Of a stretch of DNA of 32,306 nucleotides, positions 8,616 through 17,748 are shown in pieces (the first letter of the stretch is position 1; every line of letters starts with the position of its first letter). The stretch is from Prochlorococcus sp. AG-686-O05 (GTDB taxonomy: Bacteria; Cyanobacteriota; Cyanobacteriia; PCC-6307; Cyanobiaceae). Under the pieces are notes generated by a model. That model was not told the origin of the DNA, ran no database searches, and saw only the letters and a list, made by a program, of their open reading frames with translations. Location of the stretch: NCBI GenBank assembly GCA_003210235.1, contig QCVV01000007.1, positions 1-32,306 on the forward strand. Reading direction: 5' to 3'. The translations under genes were made by a program, and so were the position numbers.

Positions 8616-9305
8616 GTGTTATTAAAGCAAAAGCTAAGATATATTTTTAATATTTTTGCTCATAAATTAAATAATTCCAGTAGACCCCCTATATTAGTTT
8701 CATCAATGGGTAGAGCTGGCTCTACTTTATTGTTTCAGGCAATTATGAAAAGTTTAGCTATAGATAGATTCCCTTATTTACCATTAAGTATTTCGCGTTT
8801 ACTTTGCCATGGAACAATGTGGTTCCCTGGTTATAAATTGTTCAAAGGACTTGTGCATAAAACACATGTTCATGGATATGATTTTCCTAATGATACTAAT
8901 ACAAAAATTATCTATGTATTTTGTAAGCCAAGTGATTCAGTCCTATCTGTTATTAATACGAAATCGAGAAGAGGTAAGGGATGGATAAATGAGCATTTTC
9001 ATAATCTAAAAGTCAATGGTAAATTTGAAGATCTACCGTATAGAGATGTTTTGAGATTAGAGGATCACTTGAAAGGATGGTTATCAAAAAAATCTGTGAA
9101 TATTTTGTTTATAAGATATGAAAATATATGGGAGTACAAGAATGAAATAGAAGAATTCTTAAATTTAAAAATAAATTTACCAGAGTTTAAATTAAGAAGA
9201 GAACTTTCTGAGGAAGCAGAATCTTTTAGAGATATTTGTAAAAAAAATTATGCTGAATTTGATAAGAAAGTTGATAAAATTCCTAATTTTAGTATCTCAA
9301 ATTAA
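8616..9305 (+). CDS. Sulfotransferase-fold P-loop protein
   Basis: 229 residues starting with GTG at 8616. The segment PILVSSMGRAGSTLL (25-39) matches the 5'-phosphosulfate-binding loop of PAPS-dependent sulfotransferases, and IYVFCKPSDSVLSVINT resembles the 3'-phosphate-binding strand with its serine. IRYENIWE resembles the later conserved RYEDL motif. It is shorter than most carbohydrate sulfotransferases (250-300 residues). Its stop overlaps the ATG of the flippase gene by one base (TAATG), so the two are co-translated. It probably sulfates a surface glycan, or is a related P-loop transferase. Sulfation activity is inferred from the fold only. Confidence 0.6.
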   Translation: MLLKQKLRYIFNIFAHKLNNSSRPPILVSSMGRAGSTLLFQAIMKSLAIDRFPYLPLSISRLLCHGTMWFPGYKLFKGLVHKTHVHGYDFPNDTNTKIIYVFCKPSDSVLSVINTKSRRGKGWINEHFHNLKVNGKFEDLPYRDVLRLEDHLKGWLSKKSVNILFIRYENIWEYKNEIEEFLNLKINLPEFKLRRELSEEAESFRDICKKNYAEFDKKVDKIPNFSISN

Positions 9306-10765
9306 TGCTAAAAAAAATAATTTTAATCTCTGGAATATGGTCTTATACAAATATAATTTTTACTGCTCTCAACCTAACATTAATAGCATTAATTTTCAGT
9401 AGATTTTTAACTGTAAGTGATTATGGTTCTTACGTTAGTGCGAATTTAATTATCGAGTTCTTAAGTAATATAGGGGGATTAGGAGTTTCTGCTTTTTTAA
9501 TTCAGCGAGAAAAGATTGATAATAAAATTATTTCTGTTTGTTTTTTATTAATATCTTTATTATCTTTATTACTGATATTAATATTAAATACAACTTATTT
9601 TTTAGATTTAAACTCTCCAAATATTTCTGAAATTTTTTTTATTTCTAGGATTCTTTCTTGGAATATTTTATCAAAAAATTTATTATCCGTTATTAATGCA
9701 ATATGGTTTAGAGAATTAAAAAATAAACCAATTACACAAATATCAATAATATCAGGATTTATATCTTTCTTATTAGTAATATTTTTGACTTCATCTATTG
9801 ATCCTTTTAAAGCTCTTTTAATATTTACAATATCGCAGCCAATTATACAATTGATTATTTCTTTAAGGCTTATAAAATTTAAATTATTTCTTGTCTATGA
9901 TTTTTTAATTATTAAAGAAATTTTTGATTATGGAATTCCAATTGTTTTTACAAGGTTAATAGGTTATCTTAATTTAAATTCTCCAAAGATAGTCTGTAGC
10001 ATATTCTTAGGGAATTATGAATTAGGTATTTTATCTTCAGCAATTTTAATAACGGAAAGTATTCATAGGATATTTTTTAGCTCTATGTGGTCAATATGGA
10101 TGCCCCTTCTTGGGAAAATAAGGAGAGAAGCACCTATAAGATTTGGCGAATTTTATTTACGTCTTAGAACTATTCAGGCAGCAACAATAATTCCGATATT
10201 GTTATTATTATTTTGGATGAGGAGACCTTTATTAACATATTTATTACCAGAGAGGTTCTATCAAATTGAGAGTTTATTGCCGGGCTTAATTTTTGCAGGT
10301 CTCTTTTTATCAATGAATTATTTATTTAGGCCAACATTAATATTAATAGGAAAAACAAGGCAAAGATTAAAATTTGATTTATTGCGATTAATATTATCTT
10401 TTATGTTTCTTATCCCTCTATCTAATTTAGGAATAATATATATAACTTTTGCTTTAGTTTTAATTGAGTTAATCTTATTTTTGATAAGTCAATACTTATT
10501 GAAAGATATTATCAAGAAAAGCTTATTTCAACAATTCTATCCTTTGCGAGGAACTTTTATTGCTGTTTTGGTAACATCCATTATTTATTGTGGAACTGCA
10601 ATATTCTTAAATTATGATTTCAATTTATTTTCTTTCATTTTTTACTCTTTGTTTATTCTTATAACGTATGTATTTATAGTTTTTAAGATTGATAAGAGTT
10701 TAATGTTTGAGATCCGCGATCTTACAAAGATACTTTTTAAAGATAGTAAAGTGATAGATTCATAG
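9305..10765 (+). CDS. Wzx-like polysaccharide/O-antigen flippase
   Basis: 486 residues, hydrophobic throughout, with about twelve to fourteen membrane segments. The opening SGIWSYTNIIFTALNLTLIALIFSRFLTVSDYG is typical of the MOP superfamily polysaccharide-transport branch (SRFLxxxDYG). The protein would flip undecaprenyl-linked oligosaccharide units across the inner membrane. The start overlaps the preceding stop by one nucleotide, coupling it to the sulfotransferase-like gene. A LLPGLIFAGLFLSMNYLFRPTL-type segment near residue 330 matches the family's second half. No sign of truncation. Confidence 0.85.
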   Translation: MLKKIILISGIWSYTNIIFTALNLTLIALIFSRFLTVSDYGSYVSANLIIEFLSNIGGLGVSAFLIQREKIDNKIISVCFLLISLLSLLLILILNTTYFLDLNSPNISEIFFISRILSWNILSKNLLSVINAIWFRELKNKPITQISIISGFISFLLVIFLTSSIDPFKALLIFTISQPIIQLIISLRLIKFKLFLVYDFLIIKEIFDYGIPIVFTRLIGYLNLNSPKIVCSIFLGNYELGILSSAILITESIHRIFFSSMWSIWMPLLGKIRREAPIRFGEFYLRLRTIQAATIIPILLLLFWMRRPLLTYLLPERFYQIESLLPGLIFAGLFLSMNYLFRPTLILIGKTRQRLKFDLLRLILSFMFLIPLSNLGIIYITFALVLIELILFLISQYLLKDIIKKSLFQQFYPLRGTFIAVLVTSIIYCGTAIFLNYDFNLFSFIFYSLFILITYVFIVFKIDKSLMFEIRDLTKILFKDSKVIDS

Positions 10766-10797
10766 TTATAAAATCTTAATTATAAAAAAATATATAC

Positions 10798-11502
10798 TTA
10801 GATATCTAAACATGGACTTCCCTTTAATAATTTATCTGAGACTTTTTTATCTCTTTTGATGAGCCTTAATACTATGCCCATTCTCCCTTTTTCTATTGAT
10901 GTGGCAGCAGCAGATCCATGAATTAAGGCTGAATGAAATACTATAAAATTTCCATCTTTTATTTCCAAACTTTTTGAATTTTTATCGTAGTCAAAGTCCT
11001 CAATTATTGGTTTAAAGTGGTCTTTTTTACTTTTTAGATGTGAAGGGCTTATATTCCTTTTAATTTCACTACTTTTTACCGAACCTGGAATATATCTAAA
11101 AATACCTGTTTGTTTATCAATATTAGATATAGCGATTAATAAAGAAATATGAGTACCTATTTCCCTAAAGTCTATATCTCTATCATTTTCTTGAAAATGT
11201 TTATCATGATGCCAATTAATTCCCTTATAGGGAAATCCAGGCCTTTTGTAAAATATATTACTTCTCCAGATTTTGTATTTTTTATTATTTGTAAAATTTG
11301 AGAGGGTATCCTTTAAAACTGGATCCTTTATTAGTTCTTTTAAATGTTTACCTAGGAAATTACTATGCCAATTTGCTGCCGTACCTCCTCTCCAATTTGA
11401 TAGTAATAATTTTGTTCTCCAGTTTTTTGATATAAAACGGGATAACTTTTTTCCAGAATCGCTTAATTCAATAGGGCCGCAAATTTCTTCGTTGTTTATC
11501 AA
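10798..11502 (-). CDS. Phytanoyl-CoA dioxygenase-like Fe(II)/2-oxoglutarate oxygenase
   Basis: 234 residues with the full 2-His-1-carboxylate facial triad: His98-x-Asp100 in NWHHD, distal His195 in LIHGS, and a 2-oxoglutarate-binding Arg213 in VLRL. Family features FRYIPGS (135-141) and GNFIVFHSALIHGSA (184-198) are present. PhyH-family enzymes hydroxylate lipids, amino acids or modified sugars. In this context it may oxidise a glycan or lipid-anchor precursor, but the substrate is unknown. It is isolated on the minus strand, convergent with the flippase and divergent from the SGNH gene. Confidence 0.78.
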   Translation of the reverse strand: MINNEEICGPIELSDSGKKLSRFISKNWRTKLLLSNWRGGTAANWHSNFLGKHLKELIKDPVLKDTLSNFTNNKKYKIWRSNIFYKRPGFPYKGINWHHDKHFQENDRDIDFREIGTHISLLIAISNIDKQTGIFRYIPGSVKSSEIKRNISPSHLKSKKDHFKPIIEDFDYDKNSKSLEIKDGNFIVFHSALIHGSAAATSIEKGRMGIVLRLIKRDKKVSDKLLKGSPCLDI

Positions 11503-11639
11503 TTATTTATACCTTTTATTGATTGGTTTTGTATCTATTTTATATTAATATTACTTAACTGATAACATAATTATTCAATGGTAATTAGTATTAAAAAATC
11601 TTTTCATAGATTTTCTAACAAATTTAATTGAAAATTCAT

Positions 11640-12899
11640 ATGAAACAAAAAAGTTCTTCAAAAAAATTTATAATCTATCTGATTATTTTAGTACCATCAT
11701 TAATTATTTTTCTTGAGTTTTTGTTAACTTTAATTTTTTCATTTAAAGAGAATAAACTTCCTGTAAATAGATTTGGGGCACAGAAATATGATGTTATTAA
11801 TGGTTGGAGGAATATTGATAAAGAAGCTGACCAAAATAAATTTGAATATATTGATCAACATGGTTTAATAAATACACCTTTTAAATCATCAAAATTAAAA
11901 GAAGCAAATATTAAGGGTGTAATTATTACTGGTAATAGTGTTGCAATGGGATCTCCGATTCTATTTAGTGATTTTGAAACTACTTTTGTAAATAAATTAG
12001 AAACTAGTTTGAGAGAAGAAGATAAGAGGATTGATTTTATTAATTTATCTAATAGTGCCTATAATTCTTGGCAAGAAACTGTTGAAGTCGCGAGATATTT
12101 AAATTCATTAGTCCTAAATGATGATCTTCCTGAAATATCTTACATAGCCAGTATTGGAGGTATTCAGGATTTTTGGGATTTTTTAGATGTATTAAATTAT
12201 AGAAGTTACCCGATCAAAGATTACTATAAGGCAAATGGATTAATGTCATGGGATTCTCAAAATGGAGATTATTTAGAGATTATCAGTAGTTCTCAAAATG
12301 GCAATATTACATCTGCTTTTAGAATACTTATAAATTCAACAATGCTTAATATTAGGAAAAATAGTAATTTATTCCTTGCATTGAAGTTTTTTAAACATAA
12401 CTATTTTCGAAAAGGATTATTGATTAATGAAACTCAAAATTATCAATTGAATAATGAAATAGAAAATTACACGGCTTTAAAAGATATTATAAAAAATAAA
12501 TTAAAAATTCCATTTAAGGATTATGAAGTTAAAAGAAATAATGTTGTAGATTCTAAAATTAGAAATTTTGAAATTCTCACATCCTTGAATCCGATTGGAA
12601 GTAATATATTTATTTATTTGCCATCGATGATAAATATTAATACTGATATAAATAAGAAATTTGCTGGAATCCCTAAATATAAAAATCTAGATCTTACTTG
12701 GTATGAGTTAAAAGTTCTTGAAAAAGATTATAGGAATGTGCTTTTTAAAAAAATTAAACAAGTAAGTAATTTGGAAGAATTTGATCTAAGTAATTTTGGT
12801 CAAAGAAATTGGTTTTATGACAATAGCCATTTTTCTGTCACAGGGCAAGATAGATTACACGAAATTTTATTACCTATTTTTAAAAATATTATAATTTAA
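11640..12899 (+). CDS. Membrane-anchored SGNH/GDSL hydrolase-like protein (paralogue 1)
   Basis: About 419 residues from ATG 11640; a TTG at 11628 would add four residues, but ATG is preferred. One N-terminal membrane segment (FIIYLIILVPSLIIFLEFLL) is followed by an SGNH-type domain. Block I is ITGNSVAMG with the presumed nucleophile Ser100, then SIGGIQDFWDF with glycines of the oxyanion region, and block V DNSHFSVTG gives Asp394 and His397. The usual GDS is GNS here. Such enzymes add or remove acyl groups on surface polysaccharides, working outside the membrane. It is clearly paralogous along its length to the protein at 21316, which shares the same motifs and IEKDYR/LEKDYR segment. Confidence 0.75.
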   Translation: MKQKSSSKKFIIYLIILVPSLIIFLEFLLTLIFSFKENKLPVNRFGAQKYDVINGWRNIDKEADQNKFEYIDQHGLINTPFKSSKLKEANIKGVIITGNSVAMGSPILFSDFETTFVNKLETSLREEDKRIDFINLSNSAYNSWQETVEVARYLNSLVLNDDLPEISYIASIGGIQDFWDFLDVLNYRSYPIKDYYKANGLMSWDSQNGDYLEIISSSQNGNITSAFRILINSTMLNIRKNSNLFLALKFFKHNYFRKGLLINETQNYQLNNEIENYTALKDIIKNKLKIPFKDYEVKRNNVVDSKIRNFEILTSLNPIGSNIFIYLPSMININTDINKKFAGIPKYKNLDLTWYELKVLEKDYRNVLFKKIKQVSNLEEFDLSNFGQRNWFYDNSHFSVTGQDRLHEILLPIFKNIII

Positions 12900-12932
12900 T
12901 TCAAAACTTACTATAATAATAAAAAAGTTATT

Positions 12933-13628
12933 ATGAAAAATAATTCAAATTATTTAAATGTAATGCTTGAGACAGCAAGTGCAGAATTTGGTTCTGCTTT
13001 AGAAATGTTGGCTGCATGCAAGACTTCTGTTAAAGATACATTTGCTTTTGGATATTTTGAACATTCAAAAGATGAATATAATCATACAAAAACATTTTTA
13101 TCAATTCTTTCAAAAGCAGCAAGAATGATGCCAGCTGATATTGCAAGAAAATATAGATTCAACTCTATTTCACTCTTCTCAAAAGGTTACCTTTCTAAAA
13201 ACGGTTATCTTATAGAGACCATGAAACTTAAGGATTTCATAGCATATGTTTATACAAATGAACTATTAGCTAAAGAATCTTTTGAAGGGATATTGAAATT
13301 AGTAAAAAATAATTATGAAGATACAAATGCAATAAAAAATATTATGAACGATGAATTGAGGCACCATGGTTTCGCTAAGGAACACTTTTTAAAATATTAT
13401 CCTAAACTTCAGCCATGGCAGCTTAAATACTATAAGGCTAAAGAGACAGCTAAAAATAGATTTAGGAGGATTTATGATTTTAATTTAAAACTATTAGGAA
13501 AATTACTCAATCCTCTCTATATTTTATTAGGTTATTTTGGGGTTCAAATCATATCTTTAATTAACACATCTAATTTATCTAGAACAGGTAGAAATCTTAT
13601 GGATCTCAAGTCAAATTCTATTCTATAA
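12933..13628 (+). CDS. Ferritin-like diiron protein, possible oxygenase
   Basis: 231 residues, mostly helical. A four-helix diiron ligand set is visible: Glu18, Glu48-x2-His51 (EYNH), a glutamate in the third helix (Glu110, Glu115 or Glu118) and Glu141-x2-His144 (ELRH). This E/ExxH/E/ExxH pattern is that of ferritin-like enzymes such as rubrerythrin, MiaE and related hydroxylases. The C-terminal region has a hydrophobic stretch (LLNPLYILLGYFGVQIISLI) that may bind the membrane. It lies 15 nt before the carbamoyltransferase gene in the same operon, so it may oxidise the same glycan or natural-product substrate. Iron storage is unlikely at this length and in this context. Confidence 0.68.
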   Translation: MKNNSNYLNVMLETASAEFGSALEMLAACKTSVKDTFAFGYFEHSKDEYNHTKTFLSILSKAARMMPADIARKYRFNSISLFSKGYLSKNGYLIETMKLKDFIAYVYTNELLAKESFEGILKLVKNNYEDTNAIKNIMNDELRHHGFAKEHFLKYYPKLQPWQLKYYKAKETAKNRFRRIYDFNLKLLGKLLNPLYILLGYFGVQIISLINTSNLSRTGRNLMDLKSNSIL

Positions 13629-13643
13629 GTTAGTAATTCTGAA

Positions 13644-15380
13644 ATGTATTTAGGAATATCTTGTTATAACCATGAATCTGCAGCTGCTTTGATAGATAAT
13701 AATGGTAATTTAATAAATTATTATAGGGAGGAATCTCTTAGTAGAGTTAAAAGTGATAAGTCCTTTCCTAAAAGATCTATAAAAAAGATTTTTGAAGAAA
13801 ATAGTCTTAATACGGAAAATATTAGATCAATATGCTTCTATGAAAAACCTCTTAGTGCTTTTTTAATTCCATTAAAAACTGCTTTGAAACATATACCAAA
13901 AAGCTTAGATTTAATTTCTAATCAATTTCGAAACTTTGATAAAAGTTCACTTTCATGTTATTTAGATATTTCAAGAAGTTTTCCTGGTCTAGAAAATAAA
14001 ATACTATACGTTGATCATCATCTTTCTCATACATTAACGGCATTAGTTTATTCACAAAAAAAAAATAATTTATGTTCTTTAGTAGTTGATGGTTTTGGGG
14101 ATAGAAGTACAACTTCTATCAGTTTTGTTAATAGTCCATATGAAATTAACGAACTTTGGTCTTGTGATTATCCTGTATCTTTAGGTTTATTTTATTCTGC
14201 AATAACAGATTTTTTAGGATTTCAAGTAAATGAAGGAGAATTTAAAGTAATGGGTTTAGCATCATATGGAAATAGTAATAGTAAAATCTCTAAAAAAGTT
14301 TCAAAATTACTTTATTGGGATGATAAATATAAAAAAATCCAATTAAATATGGATTTTTTTGATTATCATGTTTCTCTTGAGAATTCTTTCAGTCCAAAAT
14401 TAAAATCTTTGATAGGTGAACCAAGAAATCCTTTTTTACCTCTTAAATTAAATGATAAAAATTTTCAACATTATGCAGATATTGCTGCTGGAGCTCAAGA
14501 AGCAATAATAAATATACTTTTAAATCTTTTTGAATATTCGTATCAAATAACTGGCTCTAGAAACTTTCTCTTTTCAGGTGGCGTAGCTATGAACTCTGCC
14601 TCTATTGAGAAGATTGCAAAACTTCCATTTATCGATGAAATTATAATTCCACCAAGTCCAGGAGATGCAGGATCAGCAATTGGAGCGGCATATTATTCAT
14701 TTCTTAAATGTAATAAAAACTTTTCAAGTAAAATCGTTTTACCAAAATTGTTTCCATCTATCTATAGTTATAATAATCAAAAAAAGCTTACAAAAAAAAT
14801 TATTAGTAGAAATTTTGAAAAAATAAGCGATAGGATGGATGAATCTTATAAAAAGGTGGGAGAATTGATTTCTTCTGGAGAAGTTATTGGGATTTCAGTT
14901 GGCAATTCAGAAACAGGTCCAAGAGCTTTAGGTAATAGATCTTTAATATGTGACGGTTCTAATCATGATGCAGTTAATTTTCTTAATACATCAATAAAAA
15001 ATAGAAGTCCCTTCAGGCCAACTGCTCCCTGCATGCAATTAAATATCGCAAAAAAATATTACGAATTGCAGCCAGCTTTAATGCAGGCATATAAATCAAT
15101 GGGGGCAACTTGTAGATGTAAAAATGGTACAAATTCTAATAGTTTCCCTACAAGTCATGTTGATAAAACAGCAAGAATACAGATAGTTGAAAAAGACACA
15201 ATCTTAAATGACCTTTTAGAAATTCTTAAAAAGTATGATATTGAAATACTTGCAAATTCATCTTTAAATTTGAGTGGCGACCCTACATGTTTTGACTTAA
15301 TAGATGGTTTAATGGTTTGTGCCAGAAGTCCCTTAAGATACATACTTACAGACTTTGGATTGTTTAAAAGTAAATATTAA
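13644..15380 (+). CDS. NodU/CmcH/TobZ-family O-carbamoyltransferase
   Basis: 578 residues, normal for the family. The N-terminal ASKHA-fold domain starts with LGISCYNHESAAALI and has the metal- and carbamoyl-phosphate-binding DHHLSH at 124-129. The later YrdC-like part carries GNSETGPRALGNRS, the conserved GPRALGNRS signature, with FRPTAP after it. Enzymes of this type transfer carbamoyl from carbamoyl phosphate through carbamoyl-adenylate to a hydroxyl group of a sugar or antibiotic. It is followed after 3 nt by a DUF5989-like small membrane protein, a recurrent partner. A run of ten A at 14056-14065 lies inside the coding region and could promote slippage. Confidence 0.93.
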   Translation: MYLGISCYNHESAAALIDNNGNLINYYREESLSRVKSDKSFPKRSIKKIFEENSLNTENIRSICFYEKPLSAFLIPLKTALKHIPKSLDLISNQFRNFDKSSLSCYLDISRSFPGLENKILYVDHHLSHTLTALVYSQKKNNLCSLVVDGFGDRSTTSISFVNSPYEINELWSCDYPVSLGLFYSAITDFLGFQVNEGEFKVMGLASYGNSNSKISKKVSKLLYWDDKYKKIQLNMDFFDYHVSLENSFSPKLKSLIGEPRNPFLPLKLNDKNFQHYADIAAGAQEAIINILLNLFEYSYQITGSRNFLFSGGVAMNSASIEKIAKLPFIDEIIIPPSPGDAGSAIGAAYYSFLKCNKNFSSKIVLPKLFPSIYSYNNQKKLTKKIISRNFEKISDRMDESYKKVGELISSGEVIGISVGNSETGPRALGNRSLICDGSNHDAVNFLNTSIKNRSPFRPTAPCMQLNIAKKYYELQPALMQAYKSMGATCRCKNGTNSNSFPTSHVDKTARIQIVEKDTILNDLLEILKKYDIEILANSSLNLSGDPTCFDLIDGLMVCARSPLRYILTDFGLFKSKY

Positions 15381-15383
15381 ATT

Positions 15384-15545
15384 ATGCAATTTTTTAGACT
15401 AATTACACATCTTATTAAATCAGTTTGGAAAAATACAACTCCTTTACAAGCTGCTTTAATAACTGCTTTATTTATAGTAATAATATTAATTTTTATTGTG
15501 AGTGTAGTTCAAATTCTTGTTCCATTTACATATATCGCTATTTAA
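15384..15545 (+). CDS. DUF5989-like small membrane protein, partner of carbamoyltransferase
   Basis: A 53-residue ORF starting ATG three bases after the carbamoyltransferase stop. It has a short amphipathic N-terminus (MQFFRLITHLIKSVWKN), one membrane segment (ALITALFIVIILIFIVSVVQIL) and the ending VPFTYIAI. This matches the plan of the DUF5989 family, about 50 residues with one membrane helix and an APFIYTLF-like end, which is found next to NodU/TobZ carbamoyltransferases in many genomes. Its role is unknown; it may dock the enzyme to the membrane. A longer out-of-frame reading at 15425-15616 is not the gene. Confidence 0.65.
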   Translation: MQFFRLITHLIKSVWKNTTPLQAALITALFIVIILIFIVSVVQILVPFTYIAI

Positions 15546-15602
15546 AACAATCTGCTTTACTTTTTATTGTGTTATTAAAATTTATATGTGTTTTAAATTG
15601 CT

Positions 15603-16571
15603 ATGCGATTAACTAAAAGATTAAAAATTCCTATAAATATTTGTAAAAAATCTATAAATAGAATTGTAAGTTTTTTAAGAATAATAAAGTTTAATTTAAT
15701 ATTCCCTTTTTTTGAATCTGAGAAAGAAGTTAATGTTATAAGAAGAAAATTAATTAAAAATCAATCAAATTCGGAAAACTTTTCTTTTACAAATAAAAAA
15801 TTATTCTGTATTCTTGAGCAGGGAAATGCAATTAATAATGAATTAACTCTAAAAAGAAAAAAAATATTTGATACTGAATTCTCAGATGTTAAAAGGTTAA
15901 ATTGGGAAAATAACAAAGACGATGAATTAGCTGATTTTTTTTCAACAAATATGTGTTGGAGCGAGGGAAGATCTTTCTTATATGAAAAGGTTAAAGGTAA
16001 ATATGAATTCTACATTTTTATTGATGATGACATTGATATTAAATTAGTAAATGGAAGTGGAAGTGATGTTGCAAAGTCATTAAAAAAACAATTAATAAAA
16101 TATCAGCCAATACATGGCAGCATACCAAATAATGCATGGCCTAAAAAATATTTTTACAATAATTTTGAAGATATATTTATTATGAAGGGAGGTGATTTAT
16201 GTTTACAAATATTTAGAGATGATTTTGCTTCAATAATGTTTCCAACCTGGAAACATGGATCAGGAAGCTCAATGTGGTATTGCCAATTCATTGCCCATAT
16301 ATTATTTCCAAGTCAGTCTTTATATCTAAATAATTTTAGAGCAATAAATACAAGGCATGATCCTCATAATGACTTCGAATTGAATAATTACTCTAAACCA
16401 AAAGAAGTTATTAACTATTTTGAAAATAAAATTAAACAGAAATCATTAAAAAGTTTATTTAATTATTGGTTTGAATATTCAATGTCAGAAAGGATACTTG
16501 ATAAAGGAAAAAAATTTAAAAATAGATTAACTTTAAGTTTATTAAATGAGTTAATAGAAAAAGAGTTTTAA
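15603..16571 (+). CDS. Unrecognised protein with DDD motif, possible glycosyltransferase
   Basis: 322 residues with no family I can name. Residues 137-146 read IFIDDDID, a hydrophobic strand ending in three aspartates, the pattern of the metal- and nucleotide-sugar-binding DxD of GT-A glycosyltransferases. Later come WKHGSGSSMWYCQF and NTRHDPHND, with conserved-looking His and Asp residues that could complete an active site. The N-terminal 35 residues are basic and hydrophobic, perhaps membrane-associated. It begins 57 nt after the DUF5989-like gene and is probably the last gene of the carbamoyltransferase operon. Glycosyltransferase function is an inference from one motif and from the cluster. 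Confidence 0.45.
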   Translation: MRLTKRLKIPINICKKSINRIVSFLRIIKFNLIFPFFESEKEVNVIRRKLIKNQSNSENFSFTNKKLFCILEQGNAINNELTLKRKKIFDTEFSDVKRLNWENNKDDELADFFSTNMCWSEGRSFLYEKVKGKYEFYIFIDDDIDIKLVNGSGSDVAKSLKKQLIKYQPIHGSIPNNAWPKKYFYNNFEDIFIMKGGDLCLQIFRDDFASIMFPTWKHGSGSSMWYCQFIAHILFPSQSLYLNNFRAINTRHDPHNDFELNNYSKPKEVINYFENKIKQKSLKSLFNYWFEYSMSERILDKGKKFKNRLTLSLLNELIEKEF

Positions 16572-16722
16572 TTTCAAATTAAATAAATCTATTCAACTTA
16601 ACTTTTAAATAAATTTTTTTATATTATAAATTTAACCAAGAAAGTCTTAAGATCTTGTGATTTCTAAACTCATGAAATAGTTTTCTAAAAAAGACTTTTC
16701 TATAATTAAGATTATCCAGCTA

Positions 16723-17589
16723 TTAAATCTTTAAAAGACTTTTATCTATCTGATAACAAGATATTTTCCAATTTTCGTAAATTTTATTTAAAGCTAAGGT
16801 GTTATCACAAATTTTTCGTAAATAATGTACATTTGCCCAATGTCGATCGTCAAGAATAATAATTCCTTTATCTTTAATTAATTTAAGACTTTCATTAAAA
16901 TCAAAGATAGGAGTCAAGCCATCATGTAATCCATCTATATAAATTAGATTAAAGCTTAGCTTTTGTAATTCTAATTTTTTTAATCCCTCTAATGATGTTT
17001 CCCTTATTTGCTTAACTGAAAGATTAAATTTTCTCCAGAGATTTAAAGCTTCAATAAGATTAGAGGATTTGATAGGTGCCAAATATTTTTTTCTTCTACC
17101 CAAGAATCTTTCTGGTTGATCACTGCCCTCGAAATATCCCTCTTCAAAATAAGGATCGATAGAAATTCCTTCAAATTTGAGATTGTGTGCAATGCTAAGT
17201 AAACCAATTAATGACATACTTTTCCCTTTGGCTGATCCAATCTCTAAATAGTTAACTTTTTCGAACTTATTTTTTAGGTCAATAATGCAATTCTCAAATC
17301 CAAAAGCGATCTCTGGTGCTGTAGCTCCAGAGTATTCTTCATGCAATAAACCTATAGTCTGTTTTGCTAAAGCATTTACTTTTTTGGCGCATTCTTTAGA
17401 AATAGTTGTCTTATATTGATAAAAACCAACACCTTTTAACAAAAACCTTTTTATGTAAAAATCAATAATATGCGTTTCATTTTTTATTAATGATTTAAAA
17501 ACAATATTAGGGAATAAAATAATCTTCACAAAGTAGTTTAATAAATGCTTCAAAATTTTATTCAAAAAGAAAAATTTTTTTAAATTCAC
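16723..17589 (-). CDS. Class I SAM-dependent methyltransferase (Methyltransf_24 type)
   Basis: 288 residues. The SAM-binding motif I is YLEIGSAKGKS (114-124), the acidic end of strand 2 is Asp145 in GISIDPYF, and IYIDGLHDG (216-224) followed by ILDDRHW (245-251) is the signature of the Methyltransf_24 family. A basic, hydrophobic N-terminal 50 residues precede the fold. Members methylate sugars in surface glycans and natural products. It converges on the preceding gene across 151 nt. It is the last intact gene before the gene-poor tRNA region. Confidence 0.8.
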   Translation of the reverse strand: MNLKKFFFLNKILKHLLNYFVKIILFPNIVFKSLIKNETHIIDFYIKRFLLKGVGFYQYKTTISKECAKKVNALAKQTIGLLHEEYSGATAPEIAFGFENCIIDLKNKFEKVNYLEIGSAKGKSMSLIGLLSIAHNLKFEGISIDPYFEEGYFEGSDQPERFLGRRKKYLAPIKSSNLIEALNLWRKFNLSVKQIRETSLEGLKKLELQKLSFNLIYIDGLHDGLTPIFDFNESLKLIKDKGIIILDDRHWANVHYLRKICDNTLALNKIYENWKISCYQIDKSLLKI

Positions 17590-17748
17590 AAATTCTTTTT
17601 ATGTTTAATTCCTTTAATATAACTATATACAAGTAAACAACTAAATATTTATATAAAAATCAATCTATAAGAAGAAAAGTCTATTTGAAATTTTTATTTA
17701 TTCCTTTGTGGAATTTAATTAAACTTTAATATTTCAAGAATAATATAG

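Noticed and set aside
15425-15616. Forward ORF of 63 codons after the carbamoyltransferase
   Set aside because: Cys/Asn/Tyr-rich out-of-frame reading of the better-supported 53-residue DUF5989-like gene at 15384-15545.
16689-16742. Short direct repeat AAAAGACTTTT near 16690 and 16733
   Set aside because: Only about ten bases in an AT-rich spacer; expected by chance.
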